A stretch of DNA of 64,000 bases, from positions 2,976,001-3,040,000 of the forward strand of contig NOKP01000003.1 in NCBI GenBank assembly GCA_002682825.1, written 5' to 3'. Position numbers and translations under genes: made by a program. A model generated the notes under the pieces. That model was not told the DNA's origin. It saw only the letters and a list, made by a program, of their open reading frames with translations, and did not search any database. The DNA is from Neonectria sp. B-13 (taxonomy: Eukaryota > Ascomycota > Sordariomycetes > Hypocreales > Nectriaceae). Positions 58,901 through 64,000 of the stretch are shown here, in pieces; within the stretch, counting starts at the first letter, position 1, and the number at the start of each line of letters is the position of its first letter.

Positions 58901-59051
58901 CCGCTTGGAGCTGACCCAGCGGAGAGGCTGAGGTCGAAGGAGTTGCCCCGCCTTTTGGCTTGTAATAGGGAACTCTCTCAGGGCTCCATCCCCCCCGCAG
59001 GCCGCTCATCACCCGTCGCCGTCGATCGATGCCCAGGACAGCTCGCTCGTC
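55980..59051. other. Intergenic region upstream of PSD2
   Basis: Three kilobases with no gene. A short direct repeat GGGAGGTGTAA lies near 56706-56730 and a GTACTGTAC-type repeat near 56740-56760. From about 57900 to 59050 the sequence is C/T-rich with a TTC run near 58060-58075 and is probably the PSD2 promoter and leader. Small open frames in it look compositional. Confidence 0.55.
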
Positions 59052-62000
59052 ATGGTGCGCATAATTCCCACCCGGCTTAAGTCGACCTCTTCTTCTTCCT
59101 CCTCCACCATCGCCAACAGCAGAGCCAACAGCCCCATGCACTCCTCAAAGTCGGATACCAGCCCTTCGCGCGATGCCGGCAACGGCCTGGCCTTGAAGGT
59201 CTCCATTATCAAGGTATTTGCCCTCCTAACTTGCCTCTCCTGCCCTGTGTTCCTCTGGATGCGCAACCCCCGCGTCATGACGGAATGCCACAACTCCAAC
59301 ATTGCCCAGCACCTGTCCGCCCTCGACACGTCCTCTTGCCAATAGCCATCACAACCAAACCCATTCCCCTCCACGAGCTCAACCTAAGATCCCTTGACTG
59401 ACAAACCTTCGTCTTGTTCGACAGGCCAGGAACCTCGCTGCCAAAGACCGCAATGGCACCTCAGACCCAGTGAGCACTCCAATCCCCGCGCACAACCTCC
59501 ATTACCCACTCCCCGATACAATGAACTCTCCCTGACCGTGTCTCTTCCTTCTCGTTCTAGTATCTTGTTCTCTCCCTTGGCGATGCCCGTGTTACTACCC
59601 ATACCGAACCAAAGACGCTCAACCCTGAATGGAATGTTACGGAGGAGATGCCCATCACCTCGGTCCAAAGCCTTGTCCTTGACGTCATATGCTGGGACAA
59701 GGACCGTTTCGGCAAGGATTACCTTGGCGAATTCGACATAGCCCTCGAGGAGATCTTCCAGAACGAAAAGGTCGAGCAGGAACCTGCCTGGCTTGCCCTC
59801 AAAAGCAAGCGCCCGGGCAAGAAGACAAGCGTTGTCTCCGGTGAGGTTCAGTTGCAGTTCAGCCTCAAAGACACCACCAACCCTTCTGCTACTCCCGAGC
59901 AGATCCTGGCCAAGTTCTACGCCCTCGTTGCTTCCGTTACTGTGGGCTCTTCCAGGAACGTCACCCCGTCCATGACACCGAGCTTGACCCCGACCACCAT
60001 CCCCTCCCAATTCATCAGTACCTCCCAGGATCCTACCGGTGATGACGACGACGACGAAGACGATGATGATCTCGAGGACGAAGACGAAGACCCATCCAAG
60101 CCCGAGACCGCCGAGAAGCGCAAACGCCGCTTGCGCATCAAGGGCCTCAAGAGGAGACGCCGCCGCAACCCCTACGCCTTCATGAGCAGTGGATCTGATG
60201 TCGTCGGCATCATTTTCCTCGAGATCGTCAAGATCACCGACTTGCCTCCAGAGTCCAACATCACCCGTACCAGCTTTGACATGGATCCCTTCGTTGTGGC
60301 CTCCCTGGGAAGGAAGACGTACCGCACCCAGCGCGTCCGTCACAGCCTCAACCCCGTCTTCAACGAGAAGATGCTGTTCCACATCCAGGGCAACGAGCAA
60401 CAGTACTCATTCGCCTTCACTGTTATCGACCACGACAAGTACTCAGGCAACGACTTCATCGCCTCGTGCAACCTGCCCGTTCAGGAGATGATGGAGAAGG
60501 CCCCCAAGGCGAACCCGGAGACGGGCCTGTACGATGTCCGAGTTCCCAACCCATCCGCCCCAACGTCCCGCGCCCGCTTCAAGAAGCTTGGCATGTCCCG
60601 CTCGTCCTCTACGCAGAGCCTCAGCAAGCTCATCCGACCTCCGATCAGCAAGAACGCCTCCTCGACGAGCACCACAACCATTGATCCATCCCAGGCCGCC
60701 GCCGTAAACCGCGGTTTGTTGTCACCCGCCGATGCCGCCGCCAACAACGCCGCGGAGAACGCTGAGGGGGAAGCCGAGGATCTGGAATTTAACGATTACG
60801 TCGTACCCCTGAAGATGAAGAACCTCGACAAGTGGGAGTCCAAGCACAACCCCACTCTCTACCTACGTGCCAAGTATATGCCGTACCCTGCCCTCCGACA
60901 GCAGTTCTGGCGAGCCATGCTGCGTCAGTACGACGCCGATGAGAGTGGCAAGATTAACCGAGTGGAGCTGACGACGATGCTTGAATCTCTGGGCTCTACG
61001 CTCAGTGAAACAACCATTGACGGCTTCTTCAAGCGATTCCCACACCAGGGCGCGGACAATGAAGAGACTTGGGAGCTCACGGTGGATGAGACGGTCACCT
61101 GCCTGGAAGACCAGCTGGAGTCCAAGGGCCGATCGTCTGGAACCGTTAGCGACAAGGTCAAGAATATCATCCCAGAGATGAAGAACCTCCTTCACATTGA
61201 TGCCAAGAGCGAAGACACCAGTTCGGCCAGTTCCACCGTTGACGTGGAAGGGTCGTCTGGTCTCCAGACGTCGACCTCGACGATCAACATTCCCGAGCTC
61301 AACACGCCAGCGGGCGAGGAAAGCAACCCTCTCGACAAGGATGACGCGGAAGAGGATCGAAGCGACGAGCATGTGGTGGAGATTCGAGAGTGCCCCATCT
61401 GCCACCAGCCTCGCCTGAACAAGCGCAAGGACACGGACATCATCACGCACATTGCCACATGCGCGAGCCAAGATTGGCGACAGGTCAACAATGTCCTGGT
61501 TGGAGGTTTTGTGACGGCTAGCCAGGCCCAGAGGAAGTGGTACTCCAAGGTCATCACTAAGATCTCGTACGGCGGCTACAAGCTGGGTGCCAACTCGGCC
61601 AACATCCTCGTTCAGGACCGAATCACGGGCCAGATTAACGAGGAGAAGATGAGCGTCTACGTGCGGTTGGGCATCCGTCTCCTTTATAAGGGCCTCAAGT
61701 CGCGAGACATGGAGAATAAGCGAAGTAAGTCTGATGAATCTCGCTGGGTTGACGCGGAGTGACTGACAGGAACACAGTTCGGAAGCTGCTCAAGAGCCTG
61801 AGTATCAAGCAGGGTAAGAAGTTCGACGACCCGGCGTCCAAGGAAGAAATCGAAAAATTCATCGAGTTCCACGGCCTCGATATTTCGGAGGTGCTGCAAC
61901 CGCTGGAAGAGTTCAAGAACTTCAACGAGTTCTTCTACCGTGCCTTGAAGCCTGATGCCCGGCCCTGCTCGGCACCTGACAGACCTCAGATCATCGTGTC

Positions 62001-62816
62001 GCCGGCCGACTGTCGAAGTGTCGTCTTCAACACAATCACGCAGGCGACCAAGATCTGGGTCAAGGGCCGCGAGTTCAACATGAAGCGACTGCTGGGCGAC
62101 GCATACCCGGAGGACGTGTCGCGGTTCGAAAATGGAGCGCTAGGCATCTTCCGACTGGCGCCGCAGGACTACCATCGGTTCCACATCCCCGTTGACGGTA
62201 TCATGGGCAAGCCCAAGACGATTGAGGGCGAGTACTATACAGTCAACCCCATGGCCATCCGGTCCGCGCTCGATGTGTACGGCGAGAACGTCCGGGTCTT
62301 GGTGCCCATCGACAGCGAAAAGCACGGTCGAGTCATGGTGATTTGCGTGGGCGCCATGATGGTGGGTAGCACGGTCATCACGCGCAAGGAAGGCGAGCAT
62401 GTCCGACGTGCGGAGGAGCTAGGATACTTCAAGTTTGGCGGCAGCACGATTCTGCTGCTGTTTGAGCCTGGAAAGATGGTGTTTGATGGCGATCTCGTGG
62501 CCAATGCCAACGAGGCGCTCGAGACTTTGGTAAGTGATGATTGGGAATAGTTTATGACGAACCAGAAGAAGGCTAACGTTGGATGTAGGTCCGAGTGGGT
62601 ATGTCGATTGGACATTCGCCTGAAGAGTCGCAGTGGATGCCCGACACGCTCAAGAACGAACAGGACGTTACAGACGCGGAGAAGCGGGATGCCAAGCGAC
62701 GAATCCAGGGCAATGTTGCTCTGCAAGAATCGCCGGACGGCAGTGGTGATGACCGGCCGCGGAACCGTCCGACCAGCCAGCCCACCGTCAACACCATGGC
62801 CGCGTCGGCAATGTAG
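59052..62816 (+). CDS. PSD2: Phosphatidylserine decarboxylase, Psd2 type (C2-C2-EF-PSD)
   Basis: This enzyme converts phosphatidylserine to phosphatidylethanolamine in the endosome/Golgi system. Exons 59052-59213, 59425-59469, 59561-61724, 61778-62529 and 62589-62816 give 3351 nt and 1116 residues. There is no mitochondrial presequence. The first C2 domain (about 45-190) has KDRNGTSDPYLV, rebuilt at a junction, and WDKDRFGKDYLGE. An acidic run and then an Arg/Lys run follow (60040-60170). The second C2 has TSFDMDPFVVASLG. An EF-hand loop reads DADESGKINRVE. The catalytic domain ends with FGGSTILLLFEPG; the GGST motif is where the proenzyme is expected to cleave itself, making a pyruvoyl group from Ser at about 1013. 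The C-terminal 75 residues are disordered. The start is the first ATG before a Ser-rich leader; a further 5' exon cannot be excluded. Confidence 0.94.
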
Positions 62817-62867
62817 AGGAGATGCCGACGAATATGGAAGTGGACATTGAGGTGGAGACAAGGACGG

Positions 62868-62896
62868 AGGTGGAGGTGGAGGTGGAGGTGGAGGTG
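62868..62896. repeat. GGTGGA hexamer minisatellite
   Basis: Nearly perfect tandem GGTGGA units begin about 50 nt after the PSD2 stop codon, so they are probably transcribed in its 3' UTR. Confidence 0.8.
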
Positions 62897-63430
62897 AAGA
62901 CTAGGCCGACCAAGGGGGATATTCAACATTGGCGACGATAGAAGGCGGCGGATAGATGAGACACGAGCATCAGACTCGTTTGGACGGAGGAGAGGTCAAG
63001 CGGAGAGGTTGACAGACCAGGGTTGGATTCGGAACAGGATACTGACAGACAACATCAACAACAATGACGACGAAGACGAAGACGACGAGAAGAATGACAA
63101 AAACCCAAAGCAAAAATAGGAAGCGAAAAACGAAATGGGTGGAAGGGCGAGACAAGTCCAGTCATGATGCAAATGTGTCATGTAGCGCAAGTAAGTATGT
63201 AAGTAAATATGTCAATAGTGTAGGGGAAGGACAAGGACAGAGAAACAATGCCAGAAGCGGCCCAGGTTTGATTTCTATTCTTGCGGAGTCTTATGCGCAT
63301 ATTATTTAGGCTATTTGTTTGACGGATAGTTGGATGTGCAGTTCCCGTCCAAGGTATCATGACAGACATGCCATGCATGCATGAACGAGACGAGACAGTC
63401 TTGGCGGGAACCAACCAACAAAGTGGGGAC

Positions 63431-63460
63431 CTTCACTCTTCACTCTTCACTCTTCACTCT
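63431..63460. repeat. CTTCACT heptamer tandem repeat
   Basis: Four tandem copies of a CTTCACT-type heptamer in the right-edge intergenic region. Confidence 0.8.
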
Positions 63461-63676
63461 TTTCAGGCCTCGTCATGGCTTGCTTGACACCAGCTTAAAC
63501 AACAAAATGCCACGGCCACGATCTCTCGCCTGACGATGGATGTCACGATGGTTCCAGTTAGACTATCGGTGCGTAGGTCGTGAACATCCCCCATGGCACG
63601 TGCCTGTCCAAGAAGCACGGCGACGGATGCAGCAAGCGTCGGCGGGAGTAACCCGGAAAAAGAAAGAATACACCCC

Positions 63677-63703
63677 GACGACGACGACGACGACGACGAC
63701 GAC
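63677..63703. repeat. GAC trinucleotide run
   Basis: About nine perfect GAC units outside any supported gene. Confidence 0.85.
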
Positions 63704-64000
63704 ACCCATGTATAGTAGTCTAGGAGGAGAAGATGAGGGTCACGCGACGCAGGTACGAGCGGGGGTGGGTTTTTCTGTTTATTCGTGTTTCGTAGTGATG
63801 ATGATATCGAGTCTGTGAGTGTGGGGTATAGTCATCGATGGGCAGAGACAGAGACAGAGACGGAGACGGAGACAGAAGGGGAGGGAACTTGTTTGTTCGT
63901 TGGAACCGGCCGCCTGTTCGAGACTCGCTTCCATCAGCGGTCAGAATTCCCTTCCTTGAGCTTTGTAATCTACATGTTCGAATACTGAACCATCCCTCGT

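Larger units (their letters stand above)
62817..64000. other. Right-edge intergenic region with simple repeats
   Basis: No gene was seen. It contains the PSD2 3' region and four short tandem repeats: GGTGGA at about 62868-62896, CTTCACT at 63431-63460, GAC at 63677-63703, and GAGACA/GAGACG at 63845-63875. Open frames over these are low complexity. Confidence 0.6.

Noticed and set aside
59384..60400. A 338-codon open frame on the minus strand
   Set aside because: Antisense to PSD2 exons and crossing its introns; no family similarity.

Overview
The window is nuclear DNA of a filamentous ascomycete (Pezizomycotina, most likely Sordariomycetes). The evidence is mostly short GT-AG introns of about 50-150 nt, long pyrimidine-rich leaders, wide intergenic gaps, no operons, and protein families in their ascomycete forms: Rsp5/HulA, Psd2 with C2 domains, a zinc-finger plus fungal_trans regulator, and a GT90 type II membrane protein. 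I cannot name the species. One 100-N assembly gap lies at 51005-51104.

Layout. 1-4646: no gene recognised; it holds a degenerate direct repeat with a period of about 165 bp. 4647-18001: a housekeeping block with C1-tetrahydrofolate synthase (-), eIF3i (+), an ISWI remodeler (-), a small conserved protein that may be HAPSTR1/DUF4588-like (+), and a PABPN1-type poly(A)-binding protein (+). 18002-21237: empty. 21238-26121: the HECT ligase Rsp5/HulA (+) converging on the complex I subunit NDUFS7/PSST (-). 26122-30151: empty. 30152-38763: a GT90 glycosyltransferase (+), a Gyp1-type TBC RabGAP (-) and the hnRNP Hrp1 (+). 38764-42921: gene-poor, with a broken pectate lyase relic. 42922-44516: choline-phosphate cytidylyltransferase (+). 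45112-46912: a decayed transposase-like gene. 46913-52583: empty, with the N gap. 52584-55979: a C2H2/fungal_trans transcription factor (+). 59052-62816: Psd2-type phosphatidylserine decarboxylase (+). 62817-64000: simple repeats.

Most genes act independently in core metabolism, translation, chromatin, mRNA 3'-end processing and export, ubiquitination, respiration and vesicle traffic. Pct1 and Psd2 both belong to phospholipid synthesis (CDP-choline and PE branches), but they are 14 kb apart and nothing suggests co-regulation. Every multi-exon model below was checked by hand for phase: exon lengths sum to a multiple of three and the junctions rebuild conserved motifs.

I found no CRISPR-like array, prophage, toxin-antitoxin pair or secondary-metabolite cluster. 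The most interesting signals concern gene structure. An intron splits the catalytic cysteine codon of Rsp5, and its retention would stay in frame. The C1-THF synthase leader has no AUG but is open in frame and resembles a mitochondrial presequence. GYP1 has two consecutive microexons of 16 and 10 nt. HRP1 has a 1.2 kb intron whose donor supplies an immediate stop codon.
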